Source: UMGS1279 sp045536815 | GTDB taxonomy: Bacteria > Bacillota > Clostridia > Oscillospirales > Acutalibacteraceae | Direction of reading: 5' to 3' | NCBI GenBank assembly: GCA_045536815.1 | Contig: JAZSOH010000021.1 | Location: forward strand, 1 to 64,000 | DNA length: 64,000 bases | In this document: positions 49,836 to 59,426 of the stretch, piece by piece | Layout: the number at the start of each line of letters is the position of its first letter | Position numbering within the stretch: the stretch's first letter is position 1 | The notes under the pieces: generated by a model | What the model was told of the DNA's origin: nothing | Database searches by the model: none | The model's input: the letters and a program-made list of their open reading frames with translations, nothing else | Translations under genes and position numbers: made by a program

Positions 49836-51986
49836 ATGCAAAATATTATCGAAATTGTTTCTAAAGAACTTAATATTTTACCAAAATACACCGAGAATGT
49901 TATAAATTTGCTCGATGATGGCAATACCGTACCCTTTATTGCCCGTTACCGCAAAGAGATGCACGGAACTATGGACGACCAGCTTATAAGAACCTTGGCC
50001 GATAGGGTGCAGTATCTTCGTAATTTAGAGCAAAGAAAAAATGAAGTAATCGCCTCTATTGAAGAGCAAGGCAAACTTACCGACGAACTAAAGGAACAAA
50101 TATTACAGGCCAAAACTCTAGCCGAAACCGAAGACCTTTACAGACCTTATAAGCAAAAGCGCAGAACCAGGGCAACGGTTGCAAAAGAAAAGGGGCTAGA
50201 GCCACTTGCAGACATTATTTTCGGCAGTTTAGACAGCCGTCCGCTTAGCGAAATTGCCGCCGAATATATAAATGAAGAAAAAGAGGTTTTAAATATAGAG
50301 GAGGCTATTTCGGGCGCTTCGGATATTATTGCAGAAAACCTTTCAGATAACGCTGAAATCCGCCGTCTTTTAAGAGAGCTTGTAAATAAAAGAGGTATGC
50401 TTTTTTCTAAAGCGGCAACCGAAGAGGACAGTGTTTATAGACTTTACTATGATTTCTCAGAGCCTGTTTCAAAGCTTCAAAGCCACCGAATTTTAGCGAT
50501 AAACAGAGGCGAAAAGGAAAAGTTTTTAAAGGTTTCGGTTGAAGCTCCCAGGGAGGAGGCTCTTCGAATTTTATTTGCAAGGGCAAAAAGCGACAACAAG
50601 GAATTTGATGAGGTTTTAAATGCCGCCGCTATTGATGCTTACGACAGGCTGATTTTCCCCTCTGTTGAAAGGGAAACTCGTTCAAGCCTTACCGATGCCG
50701 CAAGTGAACAAGCTATAAAAATGTTCGGCGCAAATCTAAAGCCGCTTTTAATGCAACCGCCTATTAAGGATAAGGTTACCTTGGGCTTCGACCCCGCATA
50801 CCGTACAGGCTGTAAAATTGCGGTTGTTGATGGTACAGGCAAGGTTCTTGACACTGCCGTTGTGTATCCTACACCTCCCCATAATAAAAAGGAAGAGGCG
50901 GCAAAAATTTTAACCGCTCTTATTAAAAAACACCTTGTTACCGCTATTGCTATAGGCAACGGCACAGCTTCTAAAGAGTCGGAAATTTTTGTTTCTGAGC
51001 TTATTAAGGATTTGCCCGACGTTAAATATATGATGGTTAACGAGGCGGGGGCTTCGGTTTATTCGGCATCCAAGCTGGGCGCCGAAGAGTTCCCCGATTT
51101 TGATGTTTCGCTCAGAAGCGCCGTTTCAATAGCGAGAAGGCTTCAAGACCCTCTTGCCGAGCTTGTTAAAATTGACCCAAAATCTATCGGCGTTGGTCAG
51201 TATCAACACGATATGCCTCAGGCAAGGCTTAGCGAAACGCTTGACGGCGTTGTTGAAGACTGTGTTAACTCGGTCGGTGTAGACCTTAACACCGCCTCCC
51301 CCAGCTTGCTTGCAAGGGTTTCGGGTCTTAACTCTACGATTTCAAAGAATATTGTTAGCTATAGGGAAGAAAACGGAGTTTTTAAGGATAGAAAAACTCT
51401 TTTAAAGGTTTCTAAGCTTGGCCCCAAAGCATTTACTCAGTGTGCAGGGTTCTTAAGAATTGACTGCGGAAAAAACATCTTAGACAATACGGGTGTTCAC
51501 CCTGAAAGCTACGATGCCGCTAAAACGCTTCTTAAAACCTTAGGCTATACCGATGAGGATGTTAAATCAGGCAACCTTTCGGAAATCGAAGATAGGCTTA
51601 ACGCTTTTGGCACCCAAAAAATGGCCGAGCTTTGCGGCATAGGTGTTCCAACAACTGTGGATATCGCAAAAGAACTTAAAAAACCCGGTCGTGACCCAAG
51701 GGACGAGCTTGTTAAACCAATGCTAAGAAGCGACATTTTAGATATGGCCGACCTTAAGGACGGAATGATTTTAGACGGAACAGTTAGAAACGTTATCGAT
51801 TTTGGTGTTTTCGTTGATATCGGCGTTCATCAAGACGGACTTGTGCATATTTCCGAAATTTTCAATCGCTTTATTAAGCATCCGAGCGAGGTGCTAAAGG
51901 TTGGCGATATTGTAAAGGTTATGGTTATAGGTGTGGACCCTGCGAAAAAAAGGATTTCATTAAGTATTAAAAGAACACAAAACTAA
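49836..51986 (+). CDS. tex: Tex-family RNA-binding transcription accessory protein
   Basis: The 716-residue protein shows the Tex layout: N-terminal helical part (TVPFIARYRKEMHGTMDD), an RNase H-like YqgF domain (about 320-450, LGFDPAYRTGCKIAVVDGTG), HhH domains (about 480-560, SPSLLARVSGLNSTISKNIV), and a C-terminal S1 domain (about 640-712, GTVRNVIDFGVFVDIGVHQDG). Tex proteins bind nucleic acid and influence transcription and stress tolerance. It is followed at once by a HAD gene. Confidence 0.96.
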   Translation: MQNIIEIVSKELNILPKYTENVINLLDDGNTVPFIARYRKEMHGTMDDQLIRTLADRVQYLRNLEQRKNEVIASIEEQGKLTDELKEQILQAKTLAETEDLYRPYKQKRRTRATVAKEKGLEPLADIIFGSLDSRPLSEIAAEYINEEKEVLNIEEAISGASDIIAENLSDNAEIRRLLRELVNKRGMLFSKAATEEDSVYRLYYDFSEPVSKLQSHRILAINRGEKEKFLKVSVEAPREEALRILFARAKSDNKEFDEVLNAAAIDAYDRLIFPSVERETRSSLTDAASEQAIKMFGANLKPLLMQPPIKDKVTLGFDPAYRTGCKIAVVDGTGKVLDTAVVYPTPPHNKKEEAAKILTALIKKHLVTAIAIGNGTASKESEIFVSELIKDLPDVKYMMVNEAGASVYSASKLGAEEFPDFDVSLRSAVSIARRLQDPLAELVKIDPKSIGVGQYQHDMPQARLSETLDGVVEDCVNSVGVDLNTASPSLLARVSGLNSTISKNIVSYREENGVFKDRKTLLKVSKLGPKAFTQCAGFLRIDCGKNILDNTGVHPESYDAAKTLLKTLGYTDEDVKSGNLSEIEDRLNAFGTQKMAELCGIGVPTTVDIAKELKKPGRDPRDELVKPMLRSDILDMADLKDGMILDGTVRNVIDFGVFVDIGVHQDGLVHISEIFNRFIKHPSEVLKVGDIVKVMVIGVDPAKKRISLSIKRTQN

Positions 51987-51998
51987 AGGGTGATTTTG

Positions 51999-52715
51999 TT
52001 GTATAAAATGGTGCTTTCCGACCTCGACGGAACTTTACTTTTAAATGCAGACGATATTATAAAAGAAGAGTTTATAACTAAAATAAAAAAACTTACCGAC
52101 TGTGGAACCGTTTTTGCGGTCAACAGCGGTAGGTCTTATAAAGTACTTCGAAAGCTTTTAAAGGGTATCGAAAGCAGAACTATATTTATTTGTAACGACG
52201 GCGCTCAGATAATGTATAAAAACTGCCTTTTATATAAAAATCCCATTTCGAAAACGGCGGTTAAAACACTCTCAGCCGAGCTTATTAAAAACGGCTACGA
52301 GGTTTTTGCGGTGCAAAGAGAAAGAAATCTTCATATCACCGAAGAAATTTTTGCCGAAAAGGGAAACACTTATGAAGAAACCTATAAACTGATTGTAATA
52401 AAGGACAGTGAAGCTTCAGAAACAGAAAAAAGACTTGTCGTTTTGGCGGAAAACTTGGGACTAAGGGTTTGTTTTAATGATGATAGGTATATTGAATTTG
52501 TAGACAAAACCGCCAATAAGGGCGAGGCTACAAAATATATTAAAACCCGCTTCGGCATCAAAAACGACGTTGTCGCCTTTGGCGATGGTTTGGGCGATTT
52601 TGAGATGTTTAAACAGGCGGACAAAGTGTATATTGTAAAAAGCAAAAATAAAATTTTCTTCGATGGCGCAAAACAAATTGATAGCGCACAAGACTTTATA
52701 ATAGAAAATTTGTAG
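51999..52715 (+). CDS. Cof-type HAD phosphatase
   Basis: I choose TTG 51999 because AAAGGG lies eight bases upstream and the resulting start (MYKMVLSDLDGTLL) is the usual one of the family; 238 residues. Motif I DLDGTL holds the nucleophilic Asp, motif II is NSGR, and the late GDGLGDFEMF is motif IV. A Cof-type cap lies between. These enzymes dephosphorylate sugar phosphates or flavin-type cofactors. It is probably co-transcribed with tex. Confidence 0.9.
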   Translation: MYKMVLSDLDGTLLLNADDIIKEEFITKIKKLTDCGTVFAVNSGRSYKVLRKLLKGIESRTIFICNDGAQIMYKNCLLYKNPISKTAVKTLSAELIKNGYEVFAVQRERNLHITEEIFAEKGNTYEETYKLIVIKDSEASETEKRLVVLAENLGLRVCFNDDRYIEFVDKTANKGEATKYIKTRFGIKNDVVAFGDGLGDFEMFKQADKVYIVKSKNKIFFDGAKQIDSAQDFIIENL

Positions 52716-52810
52716 TAAGATGGGTTTATACCTGTCTATAAAAAAGCAATCACAATAATCAAACTTTGTCTAAAAATGTATGATTTTGGCGCTTCTTTGG
52801 AGGAATTTTG

Positions 52811-53953
52811 ATGAAAAAGGTTTTATGTATTATTTGTTGCCTTAGTTTAATGTTTACGCTTTTTTCTTGCAAAGAAAAAGGCGGCATTGATGTAAGCAGT
52901 GTTATAAGCACCTCTTCTAGTATACCCGTTTTAAACGAAACAAAGGACGAAAGCTTATCTGATACGACCGAAAGCGCTGAGGAGCAAAAAAATGATACTG
53001 TTAGCAATATCACCTCACAAGCAACCACTACCACTAGCAAAATCCCATCTAATACGGTGGTTACAACCAGTAAGCCTAAGGCTTCGCAAAGCTCTTCATC
53101 AGCCAAAAAGGAAAGCTCTTCGTCAAAGCCCTTAGAGAGCAACGACGAATCTTCGAAAAAACAAGCTTCCTCGCAAAACAGTAATGAAAATTCTTTCGAA
53201 AAGGTTTTTAAATATACAGTAAAGGACCCAGAGAACAAAAGAGGCCTAGATGAAAAGAAGCACGGCTTTTCTTTTGGAGTTGCAAAGAACGGTGTTCCAA
53301 ATAGCCAATCGGTTTTAAACCAAAAAACCTTTGACTCGTTTAAAAACGTGGAGGCTTTGGCGCTAGACACAAAAACAAAAGAAAAGGTTATGTACCTCAC
53401 CTTCGATAACGGTTACGAGTATAAAAACCTCACCGCCGATATTTTAGATACGCTTAAAGACAAAAAGGTTAAGGCGGCATTTTTTATAACTCTAAGCTAC
53501 GCTAGGCAAAATAAGGCTCTTGTAAAAAGGATGATTGATGAAGGGCATATAGTAGGTAATCATAGCGCTACACACCCCTCTTTCCCCAACATATCAAGAA
53601 AAGAAATGGCAAATGAAATTGCCGAGCTTGATAACTTTTTAAGAGAAAATTTCTCCTATACAAGCCCTTATTTTAGATTCCCTGCGGGAGAACATTCAGA
53701 AAATGCATTGGAGCTTGTTTCTTCTATAGGCTTTAAATCGGTTTTTTGGTCGGTCGCTTATGCCGATTGGAACACCGCAAACCAAAACGGCAAAAAATAC
53801 GCCTACGAAACTGTAACTTCGAGATTTCACCCCGGCGCAGTAATACTTCTCCACGCTGTATCTAAGGATAATGCCGCCGCTCTTTCGGATATTATAGATA
53901 AAGCAAAAAAAGAAGGCTACTCATTTAAAACTCTTGACGATTATTTCAAATAA
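52811..53953 (+). CDS. PdaA-like polysaccharide deacetylase lipoprotein
   Basis: ATG 52811 follows AGGAA; 380 residues. A signal peptide with lipobox LFSC anchors it outside the cell, followed by a Ser/Thr/Lys-rich linker to about residue 135. The NodB domain has TFDNGYEY with the metal Asp, HSATHPSF, RFPAGEHSE and LLHAVSKDN. This is the delta-lactam-biosynthetic deacetylase type (PdaA), which removes acetyl from N-acetylmuramic acid for spore cortex delta-lactam. It fits the spore-forming character suggested by sigG. Confidence 0.9.
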   Translation: MKKVLCIICCLSLMFTLFSCKEKGGIDVSSVISTSSSIPVLNETKDESLSDTTESAEEQKNDTVSNITSQATTTTSKIPSNTVVTTSKPKASQSSSSAKKESSSSKPLESNDESSKKQASSQNSNENSFEKVFKYTVKDPENKRGLDEKKHGFSFGVAKNGVPNSQSVLNQKTFDSFKNVEALALDTKTKEKVMYLTFDNGYEYKNLTADILDTLKDKKVKAAFFITLSYARQNKALVKRMIDEGHIVGNHSATHPSFPNISRKEMANEIAELDNFLRENFSYTSPYFRFPAGEHSENALELVSSIGFKSVFWSVAYADWNTANQNGKKYAYETVTSRFHPGAVILLHAVSKDNAAALSDIIDKAKKEGYSFKTLDDYFK

Positions 53954-53962
53954 AGCATTAAA

Positions 53963-54000
53963 AAACCCTACAAAAAACGCTAAGTTTTTGTAGGGTTTTA
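53963..54000. terminator. Shared terminator between convergent genes
   Basis: A perfect 15-bp stem (53963-53977 with 53986-54000) lies between the stop codons of the deacetylase and the MATE gene and can serve both strands. Confidence 0.85.
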
Positions 54001-54004
54001 GTTT

Positions 54005-55393
54005 TTAATTTTCGTTAGGCAAAATATTTTTAATCCAAAATCCGTTCTTTACAAGTAGAACTCCGCATAAGCCTTTTATTATTGACGCCCCCTGAACAAA
54101 GGCAAAAATAACAATAAAAGGAAGCGTAGTAAATCTACTTAAGAGAGATGCAAGCACAACGTTTACACACCAAACAAATCCGCTGTCAAATATAAAGGTT
54201 ATAAACATTCGGCCTCCGCTTCGCATTGTAAAATAGGTCGCAAGTGCTAAAGAATCAAAGGGCATTGCTATAGCCGTTATCTGCATTAACGACGTTGCAA
54301 GTGAGCGTATTTCGGCTTCGGTATTATAGACATAGGGTATTATTTCGGCTAAAAAGAAATAAAAAACCGAAACTATTACTGCCAAAATAAAAGAAGTGAA
54401 GATAAGCTTTGTGCTTTCTTTTCTCGCCTCTTCTAGTTTGTTAGCCCCCAAAAGCTGACCGATGATTATTGCTATCGCCGAAGCAACCGCCATATGTGCT
54501 ATAGAAAATACATTCCAAAAGGTTTGGGATATATTGGTTGCCGCTATGGCATCGAGCCCTCTGGCAGAGTAACACTGGTTGACAATAGCTATTCCCGAAG
54601 CCCAAAGGGTTTCATTAGCCATAAGGGGAAGCCCTTTAATAAACAACTCCCCAACAAGCTTTTTAGGCACATAAAGACTTTTATAAACACCCAACATAAA
54701 GGGATAGGCTTTTTTATTCAAGTGTGTACACAAAAGGATAATTAAAAGTTCGGCAAAACGGGAAATAACGGTAGCTATAGCGGCACCGTTTACCCCAAGC
54801 CTTGGGGCACCAAATTTGCCGAAAATTAGAACATAGTTTAAAACAAGGTTAACCGTAACCGCAACAACACCGGCCGCCATAGAAAGTGTTGGCTTTGCCC
54901 CCTCGCGAAGAGTACTTGAATAGCACTGAACTATTGCATAAGGCACAAGACCGATAAGCATAATTTTAAGATAATCTTTTGCATAAAAAAGGGTTTCTGC
55001 GGCGTTTGTAATACCCTTGTCGCCCTTCATATAAAGCTGTATTAAATCCTGCCCGAAGAAAGCGAAAAGTCCTATACCAAGCACAGAAATTAAAATACAA
55101 AAAATCATTTTAAAACGGAAGGTATAATGAACTCCCTTATAGTCTTTTTTGCCAAAAAACTGTGCCCCAAAAACACCTGCGCCCGAAACCGCGCCGAAAA
55201 TACAAAGATTGAAAACAAAAATAAGTTGGTTAGAAATTGCAACGCCCGTCATTTCAGCGGTGCCAACCGCACCAATCATAATATTATCAAGCATATTAAC
55301 AAAGTTTGTTATGCCGTTTTGTATCATAATCGGTAGCATAAGTTTAAATAGGTGAGAATAAAACCTTTTATCACCTATGAATTTTTTTAACAT
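54005..55393 (-). CDS. MATE-family efflux transporter
   Basis: The 462-residue membrane protein has about twelve helices in two similar halves. The N-terminus (LMLPIMIQNGITNFVNMLDNIMIG) and GAVSGAGVFGAQFFGKKD are typical of MATE exporters (DinF/NorM-like), which use cation gradients to export drugs or metabolites. It stands alone. Confidence 0.92.
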   Translation of the reverse strand: MLKKFIGDKRFYSHLFKLMLPIMIQNGITNFVNMLDNIMIGAVGTAEMTGVAISNQLIFVFNLCIFGAVSGAGVFGAQFFGKKDYKGVHYTFRFKMIFCILISVLGIGLFAFFGQDLIQLYMKGDKGITNAAETLFYAKDYLKIMLIGLVPYAIVQCYSSTLREGAKPTLSMAAGVVAVTVNLVLNYVLIFGKFGAPRLGVNGAAIATVISRFAELLIILLCTHLNKKAYPFMLGVYKSLYVPKKLVGELFIKGLPLMANETLWASGIAIVNQCYSARGLDAIAATNISQTFWNVFSIAHMAVASAIAIIIGQLLGANKLEEARKESTKLIFTSFILAVIVSVFYFFLAEIIPYVYNTEAEIRSLATSLMQITAIAMPFDSLALATYFTMRSGGRMFITFIFDSGFVWCVNVVLASLLSRFTTLPFIVIFAFVQGASIIKGLCGVLLVKNGFWIKNILPNEN

Positions 55394-55514
55394 AATTTTT
55401 CCTGCCTTTTGAACATTTCATACCTTTATATATTACCACATTACAAAAATATTGCAATACTGTTTAAGAAACTACGCTATTATAATTACATTTTTATAAA
55501 TCCTTCATATATTA

Positions 55515-55551
55515 AAGCGCTCTGCACACGTTACAAAGTTGCAGAGCGCTT
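55515..55551 (-). terminator. Terminator of the LysR gene
   Basis: A perfect 12-bp stem (55515-55526 with 55540-55551), three bases after the stop codon. Confidence 0.75.
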
Positions 55552-55554
55552 ATT

Positions 55555-56466
55555 TTAATTATTTTTGTCCTCTTCTGTTAAAAGATTTATAGCGAATTTT
55601 GCACATTCCGACAAATATTCGCCCCTACGAATAACTATAGCGGGTCTACGGAAATAGCGGTTATTCTTAATTTTAAAAAGCGCAATATCATCGTCAAACT
55701 TTTCATCACTTATAAACTGAAGCGGTAAAAGAGTAGCCCCCACACCGGCATGAGCCATTGCCCAAGCGGTAGTAACGCCAACAACCTCCATAGCGATATT
55801 AGGAGTAAAATCAGCCGCCTTACAAAGCTTATCGAAAAGCTTACGCATCTCTTGATTTTCGCCAACTGTAATAAAAGGCAGCTTTCCGCAATCCTTTATG
55901 TCTATCTCTGCAAGATACCCCTTATCTTTAGCCGCAACCTCTGAAAGAAGCTTGTTCGGTACCGCCAAAACCAGGGTGTCGGGCTCAAGCGGAGTTACAT
56001 CTAAAACAGACTCATCAACAGGAAGATTTATAATAGCAAAATCATATTTGCCCTCTTCTACCTCTTTACGAAGCAGGTCACTGCTCTTTTCGTTCAAGAA
56101 AACCTTGACCTTAGGATATTTCTTTCGAACTTTTTCTACAATGCTTGGTATTAAATAAAGACTTCTAAAAGGCGAAATGCCAATAACCAGACTTCCTGCC
56201 TCGCCGCTTTTAAACTCCTCCATAGATTTTAAAAGCTGCTCTTCCTTATATACAAGCTCCTCCGCCACTTTAATAAAGTGTTCGCCCGCAGGGGTGAGTG
56301 AAAGCGGAACAGTGTTTCTGTCAAAAAGCTTAACACCTAGCTCTTTTTCAAGAGAAAGAATTTGTTTGCTAAGGGCGGGTTGCGAAACACCCTGCTTTTC
56401 CGCCAGGGCCGAGAAGCTGCGTATTTTTGATAGCTGTATAGCATATTGCAACTGCCGTTGATTCAT
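55555..56466 (-). CDS. LysR-family transcriptional regulator
   Basis: ATG 56466 has GGAGG seven bases upstream; 303 residues. The HTH (residues 2-60; LSKIRSFSALAEKQGVSQPALSKQI) and the substrate-binding part with LVIGISPFRSLYLIP are characteristic. It is divergent from the TRAP permease pair and probably regulates it, with a small metabolite as inducer. Confidence 0.92.
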   Translation of the reverse strand: MNQRQLQYAIQLSKIRSFSALAEKQGVSQPALSKQILSLEKELGVKLFDRNTVPLSLTPAGEHFIKVAEELVYKEEQLLKSMEEFKSGEAGSLVIGISPFRSLYLIPSIVEKVRKKYPKVKVFLNEKSSDLLRKEVEEGKYDFAIINLPVDESVLDVTPLEPDTLVLAVPNKLLSEVAAKDKGYLAEIDIKDCGKLPFITVGENQEMRKLFDKLCKAADFTPNIAMEVVGVTTAWAMAHAGVGATLLPLQFISDEKFDDDIALFKIKNNRYFRRPAIVIRRGEYLSECAKFAINLLTEEDKNN

Positions 56467-56485
56467 AACCGTTCCTCCTTCGTGC

Positions 56486-56541
56486 GACAAGACGTAACCT
56501 TGTCACCTTAGTGTGACAGGTTCAAGTCCTGTCACACTAAG
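56486..56541. repeat. Paired hairpins; one resembles a tRNA acceptor-T arm
   Basis: Hairpin 1 has a 6-bp stem (56486-56491 with 56499-56504) and a 7-base loop. Hairpin 2 has a perfect 14-bp stem (56507-56520 with 56528-56541) and the loop TTCAAGT, which is the tRNA T-loop consensus. No D or anticodon arm is present. A degenerate relative lies at 61605-61632. It could be a tRNA relic, a leader structure of lysR, or an operator. Confidence 0.5.
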
Positions 56542-56601
56542 CATTTTTCTTCGACTGTATTATATCTCATACAAAAAAACTTTTCAAGTAAATTTTAAAA
56601 A

Positions 56602-56672
56602 TTTGTCAAAAAGGGTTGACAAATGAATTTTTATCGCTATAATATACAAAGTAGGTTATAAAGTCTATAACC
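56602..56672 (+). promoter_or_regulatory. Promoter and operators of the TRAP permease genes
   Basis: TTGACA (56616-56621), 16-base spacer and TATAAT (56638-56643). The -35 box lies in an inverted repeat (TTTGTCAA 56602-56609 with TTGACAAA 56616-56623), and GGTTATA (56654-56660) with TATAACC (56666-56672) forms a second one after the -10 box. Confidence 0.7.
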
Positions 56673-56700
56673 AAAAAAGAATAAAAAAGGAGTTGCTTTT

Positions 56701-58059
56701 ATGCCATCTTCACTAATTTATTTAGGCGTTATGTTGGTAGTTATTGTTGCTTGGTTTGTTTTACTAAAGCGCCCTGTTTACGAAGGCGTTTTTCTAAGCT
56801 TCTTAGTTCTACTTACCATAACAGGCACCTGGAAAAATGTTGGAAATTATTTTATGGACGGTCTTTCGACCTCCCTGCTTTACTCGATGGTAGCCTTTGT
56901 TTCAATGTCAATCATTCTTACAAAAACAAAGATTATTGACGGTTGTATCGCAATCATTCTTTCCCTTATAGGAAGAATTCCGGGCGGTGCAGGTTATACC
57001 GCAGTTGTCTCGAGTGCTTTTATGGGCGCTCTCTCTGGCTCGGGCCCCGGTAACGTTATGGCAACCGGTACTATTACTATTCCTGCTATGAAGCGTTCGG
57101 GCTTCCCTGCTCACCTTGCTGCTAACATTGAAAGTAACGCAAGTTATATGGGAAATATGATTCCCCCTTCTTCAAACATCGTTGCTGCTATGGGCTGTTT
57201 TGCCGCTCTTTATCCCGACGAAGGCCTTACAACCGGTAAGTTCTGGATTGTTCTTTGGGGCATCTCGCTTTGGTTTGTTGTTCAGCGTATTTTAATGGTT
57301 TGGAGCTTCTGCAAATATTATAAGGTTAAACCAATGGCTAAAGAAGAGCTTCCCAACCTTAAAGAAGTTATTAAAACCTCTTGGCAAGGACTTCTCCTTC
57401 CCGTTATAATTTTGCTCCCCTTCGTACTTGATTATTTCTTTAAAGACACCTTCTTTACCGCACGACTTGGCGCTACCGGTGCAAAATATCTTTCTAGTTC
57501 GGTGCTTCTTTTTGTCGGTGGTATTTCGGCTATTTACGCCTGTCTTATTACAAAAGACAAATCTGTTGTTACTGTTAAAAACCTTGCAAAAATGTTTGCA
57601 GATGGTGTTAAAACCATCGCTCCCGCTATTGGCGTTTGCGTTTTCGGTTATATGATAGGCGCTCTTTTTGCTGACCTTAATGTTGCTGAAGAGATGGGTG
57701 CAATTATCAGTTCTTGGAACTTCAGCAGAATAGGTATGGTTGTAATGATTTGCCTTATCACCTGCTTTATGGGTATGGTTGTTCCCGGTTCATCTTTAGT
57801 TGTTATATTCGGTTCAATGTTTATTACCTGCCTTACAGGCGTTGGTTGCGACCCGCTTCTTTCTGCCGCTATGCTTCCTTGTATTTGCGGTGTTATGTGT
57901 GGCATCACCCCTCCGCTTGGCCTTGGTATGTACGCAGGTATGACCATTGCAGAATCTGATTTTGGCAAAACCTTTAAAAACAATCTTTGGTGGGTCGCAG
58001 CCCAGTTTGTTTTACAAGTTGTTATATTAATGGGTTGGCTTCCCATTATGGGACTATAA
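56701..58059 (+). CDS. TRAP-type transporter large permease (DctM-like)
   Basis: The 452-residue protein has about twelve membrane helices and the DctM signature region GALSGSGPGNVMATGTITIP, followed by NASYMGNMIPPSS. TRAP large permeases take up carboxylates or related solutes with a Na+ gradient, normally with a small permease and an extracytoplasmic binding protein. No binding protein gene is seen here. Substrate unknown. Confidence 0.85.
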   Translation: MPSSLIYLGVMLVVIVAWFVLLKRPVYEGVFLSFLVLLTITGTWKNVGNYFMDGLSTSLLYSMVAFVSMSIILTKTKIIDGCIAIILSLIGRIPGGAGYTAVVSSAFMGALSGSGPGNVMATGTITIPAMKRSGFPAHLAANIESNASYMGNMIPPSSNIVAAMGCFAALYPDEGLTTGKFWIVLWGISLWFVVQRILMVWSFCKYYKVKPMAKEELPNLKEVIKTSWQGLLLPVIILLPFVLDYFFKDTFFTARLGATGAKYLSSSVLLFVGGISAIYACLITKDKSVVTVKNLAKMFADGVKTIAPAIGVCVFGYMIGALFADLNVAEEMGAIISSWNFSRIGMVVMICLITCFMGMVVPGSSLVVIFGSMFITCLTGVGCDPLLSAAMLPCICGVMCGITPPLGLGMYAGMTIAESDFGKTFKNNLWWVAAQFVLQVVILMGWLPIMGL

Positions 58060-58071
58060 GGAGGTAATGTT

Positions 58072-58365
58072 ATGAAAAGTATATGCAAAAAAATCTCCTC
58101 AGTTTTGAAGACAATTTTTGGCTATGGCATTATGATTGTGCTTTTTGCCGGAGGTCTTACCTTTTTTGGTTATGTAGCAGCTCTTATTATCGGCGGTGAT
58201 ACAGCTGCCGCAATTTGCGAAGTAATCTACAAAACAATTATTCCTTATATTATAAAGGGTTCTACTTCAATGGTGCTTTTAGGTCTTATCGCTATGTATT
58301 TAAATGGTGAGGTTGCCCTTACTGCCAGCAAAAAAAAGGCTGTTAAGCACGAAGGCGAAGCTTAA
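58072..58365 (+). CDS. Small membrane protein, likely partner of the TRAP permease
   Basis: The 97-residue protein has two membrane helices (about 18-40 and 62-82) and a Lys-rich end. AGGAGG lies upstream of the ATG, 12 bases after the permease gene. It is shorter than DctQ (four helices, about 160 residues), so it is either a minimal small subunit or something else. Confidence 0.65.
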   Translation: MKSICKKISSVLKTIFGYGIMIVLFAGGLTFFGYVAALIIGGDTAAAICEVIYKTIIPYIIKGSTSMVLLGLIAMYLNGEVALTASKKKAVKHEGEA

Positions 58366-58380
58366 ATATTAATAACCTCG

Positions 58381-58408
58381 AATCCCCCCGAATTTTTTCG
58401 GGGGGATT
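58381..58408 (+). terminator. Terminator of the TRAP operon
   Basis: A perfect 12-bp stem (58381-58392 with 58397-58408) followed by TTTTTTT. Confidence 0.9.
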
Positions 58409-58535
58409 TTTTTACCACTTAAATCACAAAAACGACCGAAGAATTTTATGCTATTGATAAAAACTACACGCTTTGCTAAAATATAAATGTAACAAGTTCG
58501 AACTGTTATTTTCGCTTTTTAAAGGGAGAGATTTA

Positions 58536-58967
58536 ATGAAATGTGAAATAATTATTGATGCCTCTTTGGAAGAGAAGGTTTTAATTTATGCCAAAAAAGA
58601 GACCGAGCATATTAAAGAAATCAAAAAGCTTGCAGAAAGCGACCAAGTAAATCTTACAGGATATAGCGGAGATGAAATTGTAAAGCTTTCTCCAAAAGAT
58701 ATTTATATTGTAACAATTATAGATAACAAGGTGCATGCTATTACAAAAGAAAAGTCTTATGCGTTAAAAGAAAGACTTTACGTTTTAGAAAACGCTTTAG
58801 GGAATGATTTCATAAAAATAAATCAATCTTCTCTCGCAAACATCAAAAAAATAGAAAGCTTTGATGCGGCAATTTCGGGCACACTTAAAATTCGTTTTAA
58901 AAACGGGTATACCGACTATGTTTCAAGGCGTCAGCTTAAATTTGTTAAAGAAAGGTTGGAACTTTAG
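58536..58967 (+). CDS. LytTR-family DNA-binding regulator
   Basis: ATG 58536 follows AAAGGGAG; 143 residues. The C-terminal half is a LytTR domain (DIYIVTIIDNKVHAIT, FIKINQSSLANIKKI, TLKIRFKNGYTDYVSRRQLKFVKERL). There is no receiver domain. These short regulators control their neighbouring DUF3021 membrane protein gene, and the pair here abuts without spacing. Confidence 0.9.
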   Translation: MKCEIIIDASLEEKVLIYAKKETEHIKEIKKLAESDQVNLTGYSGDEIVKLSPKDIYIVTIIDNKVHAITKEKSYALKERLYVLENALGNDFIKINQSSLANIKKIESFDAAISGTLKIRFKNGYTDYVSRRQLKFVKERLEL

Positions 58968-59384
58968 ATGAACAAATACACAAAACAGTTTTTACTTAGA
59001 GGGCTTATGTTTGGCGGCTTTGGACCTATTATAATGAGTATCATTTATTTTATTTTAGAAAAAATGGTGGAAGGCTTTTCACTTAGCGGAAGCGAGGTTT
59101 TAATGGCAACAGTTTCGGTATATATTCTGGCTTTTTTACACGCAGGCACCTCTGTTTTTAATCAGATAGAGGGTTGGAGTATTTTGAAATCACTGGTTTG
59201 TCACTTTTCAGTTTTGTATGTAGCCTACGCCGCCTTTTACTTTTTAAATAGCTTTATTCCTTTTAATATTAACTTCTTTCTCATTTTCACCGCAATTTTC
59301 ATCACTATTTATTTAGTGATTTGGCTAATCGTTTTTATTGCAATAAAGCTTACAAGTAAAAAGCTGAATGAAAAAATTAGATAA
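58968..59384 (+). CDS. DUF3021 family membrane protein
   Basis: The 138-residue protein has four membrane helices and starts directly after the LytTR stop. LytTR-DUF3021 pairs are autoregulatory systems in Firmicutes, in which the membrane protein is thought to inhibit the regulator. Confidence 0.88.
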   Translation: MNKYTKQFLLRGLMFGGFGPIIMSIIYFILEKMVEGFSLSGSEVLMATVSVYILAFLHAGTSVFNQIEGWSILKSLVCHFSVLYVAYAAFYFLNSFIPFNINFFLIFTAIFITIYLVIWLIVFIAIKLTSKKLNEKIR

Positions 59385-59387
59385 CTA

Positions 59388-59424
59388 AACCGCCTTACTG
59401 AACAGTATTATCAGTAAGGCGGTT
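59388..59424. terminator. Terminator between convergent DUF3021 and sigG
   Basis: A perfect 14-bp stem (59388-59401 with 59411-59424) followed by TTTTTT on the plus strand. Confidence 0.85.
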
Positions 59425-59426
59425 TT

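Noticed and set aside
52759..53400. 213-residue minus-strand frame
   Set aside because: It is antisense to the Ser/Lys-rich linker of the deacetylase lipoprotein and has a low-complexity composition.
56486..56541. A complete tRNA gene
   Set aside because: Only an acceptor/T-arm-like hairpin is present; no D arm or proper anticodon loop can be drawn.
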